A stretch of 64,000 nt of DNA from JAMZMI01 sp039970095 (GCA_039970095.1 JBDVMP010000048.1:1-64000), one strand, 5' to 3'; positions 28,296-37,822 are shown, counted from the stretch's first letter. Numbers and translations are program-made. Notes: generated from the letters alone by a model not told the origin.

Positions 28296-30308
28296 GTGCT
28301 CAGACTCAAAACCAATATTTTCTTTCTACTTACTTCTATCTCTTTTTACACTTTTGCTTTGCAAAACGTTGAGGAGATGGTCGAGCAATGTATGCAATGG
28401 GATGGGAAGAATGCCGATTCTTTGCTTCACTGCAGTACCCTGCTATTGCCCTTGGATTTGAATCCCAGATTAGACGCCTATCGCAAATATCTACTTGGGC
28501 GAGTGACTAGTTCAGAAGAAGAACAAAAATTACTTTTTGCGCAAGCCATTCGGGATGCACTTGATTTTGGGGATTACCATCTTGCGGCTCAGGCCCATTA
28601 TCGGTATGGGCGGGTTTTTAGTAGTGATGGAATTTATGACTCTGCAATGCACCATTATCAGTTGGCTCACAGCCTTTTTGATAAGGACACGAATGGCTCC
28701 TTTATTGATTCGAAACGTAGGAAATGTGTGGTTTATACTTCTCAGGCATATATTTCTAACCAGCTCAATGGGTATGAGGAGAGTATTGGCTACAGTTTGT
28801 CTGCGCTCAGGATCGCCGAACAGTTTGCTTATCATGAACTGAGATTGGTTTGTTTGATCAACCTGAGTGCGTCTTATGGCGAATTGGCTTCTCCTGACAA
28901 TCGTATAGGCACATCGGAGGAGAAGGGACGATACAAAAACCGGGCGAAATTCTACATGTTTCAAGCTGCAGCTCTTGCCGATATGATCGGTGACAATAGG
29001 CGTGCGCATGGAACTTATGGAAATATTGGAACCTATTACGTATATGAAAATAAGCTTGATAGCGCTCGGTTCTATTTAAATAAGGCTATATCTATTGGGG
29101 AAATGATTGAGGATCAAGGAGGACTTGCAAACGATTACAATATGTTGAGTTTGCTTTTCAAAAAATCGAATCAGCTTGATTCAGCTATTCATTACGGCTA
29201 CTTAGCTATGGAAAATGCCCGTGAAACTGGATTGCATCATTTGGAAGCTGATATGCTACTAACGTTGGCCGAACTGTCCATTTCTCAGAATCAATTTGAT
29301 GAAGCAGGTCGTTTGCTTACGCGTTCTTTAAAAATGTCTAAAGAATTGGGGATGCCCAAAATAACCTCTCATGCTTTTGATCTTTTGCACAATTTGAAAC
29401 TTAGGACCGGAGACACTGGTCAGGCATTGGACTACTACAAACAATCTATTCTTTACCGCGACAGTGTGGCTAGCCTGAAAAACCTCAATAGAATAGAGGA
29501 ACTTGAAACACAATTCGAAGCTGAAAAGAAGGAACGCCAGATTGATAATCTGGAGAAGAAAGCTGCGATTTCAAAGCTCAAAATAAAACAACAACGCTTG
29601 CTGCTATTAGGGGTATTGATCCTGCTCTTTTTTGCCGGAATAGCCGCTTTTTATATCTACCGAAACAAAAACCTTCGAGCTGCGCATCAGCGTATGATTG
29701 TAGAACAGAAACTCCTTCGCTCGCAAATGAATCCTCATTTTCTTTTTAATGCACTATCATCCGTTCATGGCTATATATACGAAGGGGATCAAAAGAAGGC
29801 TGCAGAGTATTTGAGTATGTTCAGTGAGTTGACTCGAGAAATACTAAACTATTCATCCAATGAATTGATTCTCTTGGTGGAAGAGTTAGAGACGTTGCAA
29901 AAGTATGTGAACTTACAGCAGCTACGGTTTCCAAAGGTTTCTTATGAGGTTATTTGTGATGAAGCTATTGATTCGGACAACATTCTCGTGCCCCCAATGC
30001 TTTTCCAGCCGTTTGTAGAAAACGCAATAGAGCACGGATTTAGAGGACAAAAAGGGGGGAACATTAAAATAGCAATTTCCAAAACCTCCAATTTCCTTCG
30101 CGTTGAAATTGAGGACGATGGTGTTGGTCTTGATGAAAACAAGTTTCAAAAATCCGGACTTCATGCAGTCGAAATCACCCGAGAACGAATTTCACTTTTA
30201 CCTGGCATGAAAAAGAATAGGTCCATTTTTTCAATACAGAGCAAGAATAAAAATGGAAAGACGGGTGTGCTAATCATTTTAAATCTCCCAATTTTGGAGG
30301 CAGTATGA
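28296..30308 (+). CDS. TPR-containing sensor histidine kinase (His_kinase/LytS-like type)
   Basis: 670 residues, starting with GTG. The N-terminus is a hydrophobic export signal (~6-21). Residues ~60-400 are TPR-type helical repeats, predicted periplasmic. A coiled coil (~400-432) leads to one membrane segment (~434-455, LLLLGVLILLFFAGIAAFYI). The cytoplasmic part has the His_kinase H-box RSQMNPHFLFNALSS with His481, the N-box PFVENAIEHGF (~572-582) and the G-box EDDGVGL (~606-612). The family phosphorylates LytTR regulators. The stop overlaps the regulator's ATG at 30305 by 4 bp, so kinase and regulator are translationally coupled. The signal sensed by the TPR part is unknown. Confidence 0.92.
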   Translation: MLRLKTNIFFLLTSISFYTFALQNVEEMVEQCMQWDGKNADSLLHCSTLLLPLDLNPRLDAYRKYLLGRVTSSEEEQKLLFAQAIRDALDFGDYHLAAQAHYRYGRVFSSDGIYDSAMHHYQLAHSLFDKDTNGSFIDSKRRKCVVYTSQAYISNQLNGYEESIGYSLSALRIAEQFAYHELRLVCLINLSASYGELASPDNRIGTSEEKGRYKNRAKFYMFQAAALADMIGDNRRAHGTYGNIGTYYVYENKLDSARFYLNKAISIGEMIEDQGGLANDYNMLSLLFKKSNQLDSAIHYGYLAMENARETGLHHLEADMLLTLAELSISQNQFDEAGRLLTRSLKMSKELGMPKITSHAFDLLHNLKLRTGDTGQALDYYKQSILYRDSVASLKNLNRIEELETQFEAEKKERQIDNLEKKAAISKLKIKQQRLLLLGVLILLFFAGIAAFYIYRNKNLRAAHQRMIVEQKLLRSQMNPHFLFNALSSVHGYIYEGDQKKAAEYLSMFSELTREILNYSSNELILLVEELETLQKYVNLQQLRFPKVSYEVICDEAIDSDNILVPPMLFQPFVENAIEHGFRGQKGGNIKIAISKTSNFLRVEIEDDGVGLDENKFQKSGLHAVEITRERISLLPGMKKNRSIFSIQSKNKNGKTGVLIILNLPILEAV

Positions 30309-31048
30309 TCAAAGCATTTGTTGTAGAAGATGAAGAAAAGATTCTCAAAACCACACTCAAAATATTAGGAGAGTTGCCGGTAGAGGTTTTGGGAAGTGCC
30401 ACCAATGTAGAAGATGCATTTCAAGGCATTATCGGTAAGCGACCTGATTTGGTTCTTCTGGATGTGGAACTTGGCAAGCGCACCAGTTTTGAACTATTGG
30501 AAAAATTTCAGGAAATCCCTTTTCAGGTCTTGTTTACAACCGCGCATCAGAAGTATGCATTTGACGCATTCAGGTTTAGTGCAATTGACTATTTGCTCAA
30601 GCCACTTAGTCTTTTTAAATTAAAAGAAGCTATTGAAAAAGCTGAAGCTAACCTGAATAAAGATACTGATCTAGCCATAAAAACACTTCAGCATAATTTA
30701 GATGCCAGAGCAGACGATCAGAAGATCGTACTCAAGACTCAGGATAAAATCCATGTGGTAAAATTGAAAGACATCATTCGATGCGAATCGGATCTTAGTT
30801 ATACGATCTTTCATACCTCGGAAGAAAAAATTATCGTTTCGAAAACGCTCAGATACTATGACGATATTTTGGGCAACTCAGGATTCTATCGTATCCATAA
30901 GTCTCATCTTATCAATCTGCGACACGTCATTACTATTCATAAAGCTGACGGAGGGGAAGCTGAAATGATGGACGGGTCAAGAATCGGTATTTCCCAACGT
31001 AAAAGAGAAGATTTTCTCAAAATGATTGAAAGTTTGGGTATTTCCTAA
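30305..31048 (+). CDS. LytTR-family response regulator, cassette B
   Basis: 247 residues. Receiver domain ~1-120 with the acidic pair in VVEDEEK, phospho-acceptor Asp53 in LLDVEL, and the conserved Lys in DYLLKPLS. The LytTR DNA-binding domain spans ~140-245 (HVVKLKDIIRCESDLSYTIF, KTLRYYDDIL, RIHKSHLINL, GISQRKREDFL). It is partner of the kinase it overlaps. Its probable binding site, two perfect 14-bp repeats, starts at the last base of its own stop codon, in front of the giant gene. It is only moderately similar to the cassette A and F regulators, in line with a different operator word. Confidence 0.93.
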   Translation: MIKAFVVEDEEKILKTTLKILGELPVEVLGSATNVEDAFQGIIGKRPDLVLLDVELGKRTSFELLEKFQEIPFQVLFTTAHQKYAFDAFRFSAIDYLLKPLSLFKLKEAIEKAEANLNKDTDLAIKTLQHNLDARADDQKIVLKTQDKIHVVKLKDIIRCESDLSYTIFHTSEEKIIVSKTLRYYDDILGNSGFYRIHKSHLINLRHVITIHKADGGEAEMMDGSRIGISQRKREDFLKMIESLGIS

Positions 31049-31082
31049 ATCGTTCCTTAGAAAAAGTCAATCGTTCCTTAGA
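31048..31082 (+). promoter_or_regulatory. Putative LytTR operator: perfect 14-bp direct repeats, 21-bp period
   Basis: AATCGTTCCTTAGA occurs at 31048-31061 and again at 31069-31082, exactly 21 bp apart. The first copy overlaps the regulator stop codon. A partial echo, ACTTAGA, follows at 31086-31092. The repeats end 74 bp before the ATG at 31157. Confidence 0.8.
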
Positions 31083-31124
31083 GCAACTTAGACGAAGGTT
31101 GCAAACCTCAATTTCGGGATGATC

Positions 31125-31159
31125 CATGTTGCAATTTGCTAAGAAAAAATTGCAACATG
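31125..31159 (+). promoter_or_regulatory. Hairpin that encloses the giant gene's start codon
   Basis: CATGTTGCAATTT (31125-31137) and AAATTGCAACATG (31147-31159) are perfect 13-bp reverse complements with a 9-base loop. The initiating ATG at 31157-31159 is the very end of the right arm, so in RNA it would be base-paired. A mirror ATG at 31126 opens a short out-of-frame reading frame that overlaps the start. It may act in translational control or as a palindromic protein site. Confidence 0.75.
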
Positions 31160-34100
31160 AAAAGATTTATATTCACCACTTTCGTAAGTTTTCAGACTAT
31201 TCTGGGATTCGGACAGTTCAATCTTGAGCAAACCTTCACAGATCCGGTAGGCATTGAAAATAGTGATTTTTTTGGGATGTCTGTCGACACAGATGGGATG
31301 ACCGCCGTAGTGGCCACAAGACAGGATGACGGATTGGGAACTGATGTTGGCATTGCCTATGTGTACGAAAAAACGGGAAATTTATGGGCAAAGGTTGCGA
31401 CATTGGTTCCATCAGACCCCACTATTGGGTTATGGTTTGGGCACGACATTAAGATCAAGGGTGACGTGATTGCCGTAACTGCGCCCAAAAATTCAGATGG
31501 GCGTATTTATATGTATGAAAAGCCAACCACTGGTTGGAGCGGAACAATCACAGAAACTGTACAGATCAAGCCCGAACCTGGCAGTTCAGCGGGTTATTAC
31601 GGAAGCTCAATCGACTTAGATGGTAACTACCTGCTGGTGGGGCACCCGCTATCTACTGGCAATGTGGGGAAACTATTTCTATACCATAGCACTGGAGCGT
31701 CATGGGCAGATCAAAATTATGATACTTTATCAATTGTGTCCTCTGTAGGTTCCAGTCATTGGGCTTTTGGGGAAAGTGTCGTGTTAGCTGAAAACGCCAG
31801 CTACATTATTGCCTCTCAAACTTCTCAGAGTAGAATCTTTGTTTATTCAGTTCCGACAAACATCCAATCAACAATATTGAATGCAACAACGGCCAATTAC
31901 TTGCAATTTTTTCAAGGTTCATTTGGCCAAAGCTTTGCAACGGATATGGCGTACAGTGACAGTACGCTGATTTATTTCCAATATCGAAATTCGGGTTTGC
32001 CAAAAACAATTGCTCAATACAGACTTAATTCTAGTGGGAGCTTTAGTGATTGGGCTTTATTTCAAGCCAATATACATACAGGGTCTTTAGGATTCAGTGA
32101 TGATGGGAAGATCATTTTTAGCGTATATGCTGATGATCATAGACTTCAATATTTCAAAAAAAGAGGGTCTACATGGGCAGTGGCTAGCAATGAAGCTATC
32201 ACAGCACCAACGGTACTTCCTGATGTTACAGGTGCCAATGCCACCAATGGGTTTTATTATGGTCTAGGTGCTATTCCAAATGGAGGCAGTTCATACACCG
32301 TTTTTGTAGGAGCCGGGGCAAGTACAGTAAATAGTATGTCTGATGCGGGTGCTGTCTATGTATACGATGTAGACGTATCTCCAAAATTATTTTCCAGCTA
32401 TCCTTTTGATGGGGAAAGAAACATCACCTTTGATGACGATACAACTTTTGTATTCACTTTTGATTCACATATATCCGCTCTTACGGGCACTTTGGATGTC
32501 ATCGATTCTGCTACATCTGTGGGAGTGGCATCTTATTCTCTCAATTCCTCTCTGACCGTTTCCGGATCCAGTCTTTCACTTACCGTGCCCGATGGTCTTT
32601 TGGAGGAAAATAAAACGTATGAATTGGTTTTTAATGGCGAATTGGCTGATTATCACGGGTTTTTATATTCGTCAACTTCCAATCCTGAAAAAATAAAATT
32701 TTCTACAGGTGATAAAACGCCTCCCTTAATTTCTGGTATTGAGGAGTCCACAGTCGATGACAAATTAGTATCAACTCTTACATTTAATGAGCCCGTAGAT
32801 ACAGTTGCAAATGTTACATTCATCAATATTCTGACCAATGGTGATTTGAGTAGCATCACAAAACTTAATAGCAACACCTGGCAGTTACAATTCGACCCTG
32901 ACTATACAAAAGGAAACCCTGATGAGCTTCAATACTTAACCTATCAAGTTGTTTCAGGTTCTTTTGTTGACGGTGCAGGTAATGTTTTATCAGAAGTATC
33001 TGAGGTGCATTCCATGCCATATACCAGGGTATGGTATTGGGATGGATCTCAATGGAATCGAACATTTAATAAAAATGCTGCTTTCCCTCAGTCCATGGAT
33101 ACTGCCCGAATTGATGGCCCGCTTGTGCTTTCTGGCGATAATGCCCTTACATTAGGTCGTCTGATCATAGGGGAAAATCAAATTGTGAACCTTCATGGAG
33201 AGTCCATACTCAATATATCAGGAACAGCAATCTGCGAAGGTAGTTTATACGTCAGAGATAGTGCCACGGTCTATTTCCAGCAAGATTTTGAAAGTGGTGA
33301 TAGCATTTTTGTGAAATCGGGTGGAGTCTTTTATACGTATGATGGCTATAATCACTCAGGGCTTGTTCATGCAGAACGAAAAAATAGTTTTGGATTAGGC
33401 AAGTACAGTTTTGTGGGAACTCCTTTTCAGGAAAATGAATCCATCACTTCAGATGCTCTAGGTAGTCATGTGTATTCATTTGACCCTACTCAACCATATG
33501 GTACTGATGGACTGGCTCAGTGGGTTGAGGCATCTTCACAAGTACTCATTCCAGGTTGTGGGTATACCTCGAGCAGTTCGGATACTTTGCAAATGCGTGG
33601 TACACCCAACGTAGGAACAGTGGAAGTCACTAATCTGAAATACGACCCCACAACTTCTTCCGATAGTGCCAAACTTGGTTGGCAATTACTTAGTAACCCA
33701 TTTCTGACTCCATTGAATGTAGACGATATGTTTTTGGGCAACCAGCACGCATTAGATGTAGAAGCTATTTACCTGTGGGATGATGGCGGGTCTGATCAAG
33801 GTCAACGGACATATTCAGATTATCTGGTGTACAATGCACTGGGCGCGGTTGGTGGAGCGAATGGAAAGTCTTTCAATGGAAAATTGATGCCTTTCCAAGC
33901 CTTCATGATCAAACTAAAAGATTCCTTGTCAGGCGGTAGAAACAATAGTCGTATCGATCGAACTTTCACGTTTAATGAAAATATGCGATCTGCTACGGGA
34001 GGTGTTTCAGGTAATTTTTTCCGGGTTGCTGAACCTACAGCTATTCGTCTTGAATTGTATTCCGATAGTAAACAATTGGGAGAAACACTTATTGGTTTTG

Positions 34101-34687
34101 CTCATGATGCATCAGTAAATTTTGATAGAAAATATGATGCTTATTTTCGCTCATCAAAGCCAGAGGGTCTATTCAGTAATGTAAAAAACAAAAAGCTTTC
34201 TATACAAGGACTGCCCTATTCTGCTCTTTCAGAAACACTTGATGTGCCTGTAGGAATTACTACAGAGACTAGAACATCAGCACAACTTCGGTTAACGAAA
34301 ATTCAAGGTCTGGATGATTCATATATCTATCTGAAAAATACGAGATCAGGAAGTCTAACAAGGCTTTTCACGGGGGAGTTTGTGAATTTGGATCTTGAGG
34401 AAGGCTTTTCAGACGAATACTCCATAGTGTTTGAACCTTCGAAAATACTCCACACTGCAACCTTGGCTGAAGGGGTAAGTGTATGGGGGAGCACTGATCA
34501 TTTATTTATTTCAAGTAATATTTCGGGTTTTCATGAGGTCAGTATCTATGACCTATCGGGAAAATTACAATTCCAGACGCCCGTGCAATTCATATCTGGG
34601 AATGCAAAATTTGAAGTTGGCCTAAAGGCCTCTCAAGTGTATATCCTCACCGTAGGCGATCAGTCCACAAAGTTTATTTTAAAATAG
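31157..34687 (+). CDS. Giant T9SS-exported protein with FG-GAP/integrin-like propeller head
   Basis: 1176 residues from the ATG at 31157, chosen for its signal peptide (MKRFIFTTFVSFQTILGFGQ); an upstream in-frame TTG exists. Residues ~25-400 resemble integrin-type FG-GAP propeller repeats (FGMSVDTDGMTAVVAT, FGHDIKIKGDVIAVTAP, YGSSIDLDGNYLLVGHP). Residues ~405-515 are a Big_5/SbsA-like Ig domain (SYPFDGERNITFDDDT) and ~515-620 another beta-sandwich. The shared module starts at ~625 (YWDGSQWNRTF, KYSFVGTPFQ, GWQLLSNPFLTP, YLWDDGGSDQG) and the T9SS tail reads VSIYDLSGKL..., ending KFILK. The conserved blocks are more diverged than in cassettes A, C, D and F. The start codon lies inside a strong hairpin. 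A mini gene follows after 66 bp. Confidence 0.88.
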   Translation: MKRFIFTTFVSFQTILGFGQFNLEQTFTDPVGIENSDFFGMSVDTDGMTAVVATRQDDGLGTDVGIAYVYEKTGNLWAKVATLVPSDPTIGLWFGHDIKIKGDVIAVTAPKNSDGRIYMYEKPTTGWSGTITETVQIKPEPGSSAGYYGSSIDLDGNYLLVGHPLSTGNVGKLFLYHSTGASWADQNYDTLSIVSSVGSSHWAFGESVVLAENASYIIASQTSQSRIFVYSVPTNIQSTILNATTANYLQFFQGSFGQSFATDMAYSDSTLIYFQYRNSGLPKTIAQYRLNSSGSFSDWALFQANIHTGSLGFSDDGKIIFSVYADDHRLQYFKKRGSTWAVASNEAITAPTVLPDVTGANATNGFYYGLGAIPNGGSSYTVFVGAGASTVNSMSDAGAVYVYDVDVSPKLFSSYPFDGERNITFDDDTTFVFTFDSHISALTGTLDVIDSATSVGVASYSLNSSLTVSGSSLSLTVPDGLLEENKTYELVFNGELADYHGFLYSSTSNPEKIKFSTGDKTPPLISGIEESTVDDKLVSTLTFNEPVDTVANVTFINILTNGDLSSITKLNSNTWQLQFDPDYTKGNPDELQYLTYQVVSGSFVDGAGNVLSEVSEVHSMPYTRVWYWDGSQWNRTFNKNAAFPQSMDTARIDGPLVLSGDNALTLGRLIIGENQIVNLHGESILNISGTAICEGSLYVRDSATVYFQQDFESGDSIFVKSGGVFYTYDGYNHSGLVHAERKNSFGLGKYSFVGTPFQENESITSDALGSHVYSFDPTQPYGTDGLAQWVEASSQVLIPGCGYTSSSSDTLQMRGTPNVGTVEVTNLKYDPTTSSDSAKLGWQLLSNPFLTPLNVDDMFLGNQHALDVEAIYLWDDGGSDQGQRTYSDYLVYNALGAVGGANGKSFNGKLMPFQAFMIKLKDSLSGGRNNSRIDRTFTFNENMRSATGGVSGNFFRVAEPTAIRLELYSDSKQLGETLIGFAHDASVNFDRKYDAYFRSSKPEGLFSNVKNKKLSIQGLPYSALSETLDVPVGITTETRTSAQLRLTKIQGLDDSYIYLKNTRSGSLTRLFTGEFVNLDLEEGFSDEYSIVFEPSKILHTATLAEGVSVWGSTDHLFISSNISGFHEVSIYDLSGKLQFQTPVQFISGNAKFEVGLKASQVYILTVGDQSTKFILK

Positions 34688-34753
34688 TTTCAGGATTCCA
34701 ATAGCCACAAATACAGTTTGTTAAAATTTCAGTGATCTCAAAAAATAAGAACA

Positions 34754-34918
34754 ATGACAAGGCAAAAAATAATACTAATAACCATAATCCTAATAAGTTT
34801 TTTTCCGCTGTTTGCACAAAGCCCACCACCCGCCACTCCTATCGATGGAGGGTTGAGTTTGCTTCTTGCAGCAGGGGGAGTTTATGGCTTGAAAAAGCTG
34901 AAGGATAGCAGAAAGTAA
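34754..34918 (+). CDS. Mini PID-CTERM-type membrane protein (54 aa)
   Basis: The signal peptide MTRQKIILITIILISFFPLF is unique to this copy, but the mature part (SPPPATPIDGGLSLLL, AAGGVYG, KKLKDSRK) is the standard one. It shares 61 identical bases with the mini gene at 8925, starting exactly where the mature part begins. This combination of a private signal peptide and a transplanted tail is the clearest sign that the tail segment moves between loci. It sits 66 bp after the giant and 46 bp before a terminator. Confidence 0.85.
   Translation: MTRQKIILITIILISFFPLFAQSPPPATPIDGGLSLLLAAGGVYGLKKLKDSRK
34824..34884 (+). repeat. 61-bp identical segment shared with 9001-9061
   Basis: Encodes the mature PID-CTERM part of the mini gene at 34754. 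It is identical to 9001-9061 about 26 kb away, although the flanking signal-peptide code differs completely. Confidence 0.85.
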
Positions 34919-34964
34919 TCTAGCTGCTGGAAATGGCTTATCAATAGGTAAGCGATTTATAGGG

Positions 34965-34992
34965 CGACTTCCGGAAGGAGGTCGTTTTTTTT
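34965..34992 (+). terminator. Rho-independent terminator after cassette B
   Basis: CGACTTCC-GGAA-GGAGGTCG (one T-G pair) followed by eight T. It closes the kinase-regulator-giant-mini cassette. Confidence 0.88.
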
Positions 34993-34995
34993 ACG

Positions 34996-35076
34996 CCAAA
35001 TTCTGAGTCATATTGACCGAATTCTGATCAAATATGGAATAGACTAAGTATTTGGTTAGTTTCCGTCAGAATTCGG
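34996..35076 (+). promoter_or_regulatory. Putative autoregulatory LytTR operator of cassette C
   Basis: CCAAATTCTGA (34996) and CCGAATTCTGA (35017) are direct repeats 21 bp apart; an inverted exact copy, TCAGAATTCGG, lies at 35066-35076 just before the kinase start at 35093. The same word forms the repeat before the cassette C giant gene (37789-37822), so the regulator at 37024 probably controls both its own operon and its target. Confidence 0.75.
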
Positions 35077-35092
35077 AAATGACCTATTTGCC

Positions 35093-37027
35093 ATGAAAAT
35101 CAAAATCTTCGCCTTTTCTCTTTTTATTCTATTGGGATGTATGACTTGTGTCGCTCAGCTGGACTCTTTGCAGCGCGAGTTAAAGACAGCCACCTCTGAT
35201 TCCACTATTGCCAAACTATTGCTTATTATCGGGGATCAACATCCTCATTCGGATTCTGCCAAGTTTTATTGGAAAAAGGGTCTTGAGGTAGCTGAAAAGA
35301 TGCATTGGTTGAGCGAACAGGCACGCATTTTTGAATCTATGGGTATTGGGCAATATAGGGCCAATGATATGGATGGAGCCATTACACATTGGTTGAGTGC
35401 ATTGGAATTGTATAAGCAAGACACTTTGGAGAGTGCCGACTCTAAAAGTATACTCAAACTGGCAAGTGTTAACTATAACGTGGCAATTACCAATTTCCAA
35501 TTAGGGAACTATTTGGAAACCATCTTTCACATAAAAAATGCATTGGAGCTTTATTTGAAGTTGGACAATAAAGTCAAAGTCAATGCCTGCTATAACATTA
35601 TGTCATTGGCCAACTTTGAACAGGATAATATCAAAGAGGCTGAGAAATATGCCAGCCAATCGTTGCAGTTGTCTTTAGAGATGCAAGATAGTAGTGCCGT
35701 ATCGTCTGCATATAACACTCTTGCCGGTGTTTATCTTGAGACGGATCAATATGAAAAAGCATTAGAGTACTTTAACGCTTCGCTGCGGTATGAAAATCCG
35801 GCAAATGTGACTGTAGTTCAGCATTTAAAGATGAACATAGGTCAGACCTACACGCACATGGGAGCCTATGATTCTGCTCAAATCCTTCTAGAAGAGGGAG
35901 TTGCTTATTTCAGTTCTACGGATGATATGGCGAGTCAGATTACTTCTCTGAACCTATTGTGTGATCTTTATGAAGCTCAGAAGAAGTGGGATAAAATCAT
36001 CCTATTGTCAAAAAAATCATTGAGTCTAATGGAAAATCTTCCTTTACTCAAGCAGCAGCGTGAAGCATACGAAAACTTGTATTTGGCTTATGAAAATACG
36101 GGACAAACATCTCTGGCCTATGATCACTTTAAGAAGTTCACCAGTGCCAAGGATTCTATGGTAAATGAAAAGAAGACAAAAGAAATAGAGCGATTGAGGG
36201 CGCAACTAGAGTACGAGGAGCAAGAGCGGGAAATAGGTCAACTCACAGAGGAAAACTTGTTTAAGGAGTTGCAACTGGAGCAAGAGCGCAATACACGAAA
36301 TCTGATCTTACTGTCTGCATTCTTGCTTTTTCTACTGGGAGGTTTTCTATGGTTGGGATACAAAAGAAAGCAAGAGCAAAAACAATACACGCTTGACATG
36401 AAACGCGTGGAAATAGAGCAACGAATGCTTCGTTCTCAGATGAATCCTCACTTTATTTTCAACGCACTTAATTCTATTCAGAGCTTCATTACCACCAATA
36501 AGGGATATGAGGCAGAAGTGTTTATGTCCAAGTTTTCAATGCTTGTCCGTAAGATTTTGGAAAACAGCACGCACAAATTTATTTCCCTAGAGGAGGAGAT
36601 AGATACGCTGCGATTATACCTCGAACTCGAAAAATCACGCTTCGAAGAGCGCTTCGATTTTGATATAGTAGAGGAGGCGGACACCACACTTTCTATCCCT
36701 CCAATGTTGCTACAACCTTTCATTGAAAATGCCATTATTCACGGCATGAAGGGCAAAAAAGACAAAGGGAATATCCACGTGCGGTTTATAGAGGAAGATG
36801 AGCATCTCCGTTGCGAGGTGGAAGACAATGGGGTGGGGCGTTCTGCCGAAGAGACTGAAAAAGAGCACAATTCTTTAGCCACATCCCTAACCAATGATAG
36901 GATCAAGTATTTCAACGAAGCATCCGGTTCGGGTCAATACGAGTTGGATATCTTAGATTTGAAAAAGCAACAGAGTCAAGAGCCGTGTGGCACTAAAGTA
37001 ATATTAACTATCCCAATCCAGTCATGA
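35093..37027 (+). CDS. TPR-containing sensor histidine kinase (His_kinase/LytS-like type), cassette C
   Basis: 644 residues. The N-terminus is an export signal (FAFSLFILLGCMTCVAQ); it contains an LLGC sequence that could be a lipobox, but the later membrane segment makes simple signal cleavage as likely. TPR repeats span ~60-345 (MGIGQYRANDMDGAITHW, LAGVYLETDQYEKALEYFNA), then a coiled coil and one membrane segment at ~403-422. The H-box RSQMNPHFIFNALNS carries His453; the N-box PFIENAIIHG and the G-box EDNGVGR follow. It overlaps the regulator at 37024 by 4 bp. Promoter repeats suggest autoregulation of the pair. Confidence 0.92.
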   Translation: MKIKIFAFSLFILLGCMTCVAQLDSLQRELKTATSDSTIAKLLLIIGDQHPHSDSAKFYWKKGLEVAEKMHWLSEQARIFESMGIGQYRANDMDGAITHWLSALELYKQDTLESADSKSILKLASVNYNVAITNFQLGNYLETIFHIKNALELYLKLDNKVKVNACYNIMSLANFEQDNIKEAEKYASQSLQLSLEMQDSSAVSSAYNTLAGVYLETDQYEKALEYFNASLRYENPANVTVVQHLKMNIGQTYTHMGAYDSAQILLEEGVAYFSSTDDMASQITSLNLLCDLYEAQKKWDKIILLSKKSLSLMENLPLLKQQREAYENLYLAYENTGQTSLAYDHFKKFTSAKDSMVNEKKTKEIERLRAQLEYEEQEREIGQLTEENLFKELQLEQERNTRNLILLSAFLLFLLGGFLWLGYKRKQEQKQYTLDMKRVEIEQRMLRSQMNPHFIFNALNSIQSFITTNKGYEAEVFMSKFSMLVRKILENSTHKFISLEEEIDTLRLYLELEKSRFEERFDFDIVEEADTTLSIPPMLLQPFIENAIIHGMKGKKDKGNIHVRFIEEDEHLRCEVEDNGVGRSAEETEKEHNSLATSLTNDRIKYFNEASGSGQYELDILDLKKQQSQEPCGTKVILTIPIQS

Positions 37028-37770
37028 ATAAAAAGCGAGCAATATTGGTAGATGACGAAACCAAAAGTCGTACAGCGTTAAGTTCCTTTTTGACGAAGTA
37101 TTGTCCAACAATAGAGGTTGTAGGCGAAGCTGATGGAGTAAAAAGCGGATTGGAAGTAATCAGCACCTTAAATCCAGATGTGCTTTTTCTGGATATTGAG
37201 ATGAATGATGGTACCGGATTTGATTTGCTTGAGCAGCTTACGGGCGTAACTTTCGAAGTGATTTTTGTGACTGCTTTTAATCAGTATGCCATCAAAGCAT
37301 TTCGCTACAGTGCCATTGATTATCTGCTCAAGCCGGTAAACCCTGAGGAACTCGTTCAGGCCGTCACGAAGTTGTCCGACGATAGTAGAATCAGCCAGAT
37401 AGAACAAAAGCTGGAGGCGCTTATGTCCAATCGGTCATCCATTCAGAAAATTGCCATCCCATCTATGACAGGCATTCGGCTCGAAGAGGTCGGCAATATT
37501 ATGTATTGCGAATCGGACAATTACTACACGATCATTCACCTTGTGAACGGAGAGAGATTGATGGTAAGCAAAACACTCAAAGAGTATGATAAGACCCTGT
37601 CAGAGGATGGGTTTATTCGCATCCATCAAAAGTACCTTGTCAAAGTGTCTGAAATCAAAACCTACTCTAAATCTGAGGGAGGTTTCGTGACACTCAACGA
37701 CGGCACCAATCTGACTGTTTCCAGACGGAAAAAGGAAGAACTGCTCCGCGCAATCGCCAACCACGCGTAG
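37024..37770 (+). CDS. LytTR-family response regulator, cassette C
   Basis: 248 residues. The receiver (~1-122) has LVDDETK, phospho-acceptor Asp57 in LFLDIEM, and DYLLKPVN. LytTR domain ~140-246 (IRLEEVGNIMYCESDNYYTI, SKTLKEYDKTL, RIHQKYLVKV, TVSRRKKEELL). ATGA overlap with the kinase. Probable targets are the CCGAATTCTGA repeats found both before its own operon and 19 bp after its stop codon, before the 2042-residue giant. That shared word is the best internal evidence in the window for a regulator-operator match. Confidence 0.93.
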   Translation: MNKKRAILVDDETKSRTALSSFLTKYCPTIEVVGEADGVKSGLEVISTLNPDVLFLDIEMNDGTGFDLLEQLTGVTFEVIFVTAFNQYAIKAFRYSAIDYLLKPVNPEELVQAVTKLSDDSRISQIEQKLEALMSNRSSIQKIAIPSMTGIRLEEVGNIMYCESDNYYTIIHLVNGERLMVSKTLKEYDKTLSEDGFIRIHQKYLVKVSEIKTYSKSEGGFVTLNDGTNLTVSRRKKEELLRAIANHA

Positions 37771-37788
37771 CTGGACTAACCCACTTTT

Positions 37789-37822
37789 CCGAATTCTGAT
37801 TGTAGTCTGCCGAATTCTGATT
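37789..37822 (+). promoter_or_regulatory. Putative LytTR operator: perfect 13-bp direct repeats, 21-bp period
   Basis: CCGAATTCTGATT at 37789-37801 and 37810-37822, exactly 21 bp apart. It lies between the regulator stop (37770) and the giant start (37910), and matches the repeats before the kinase gene at 34996-35027. Confidence 0.8.
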
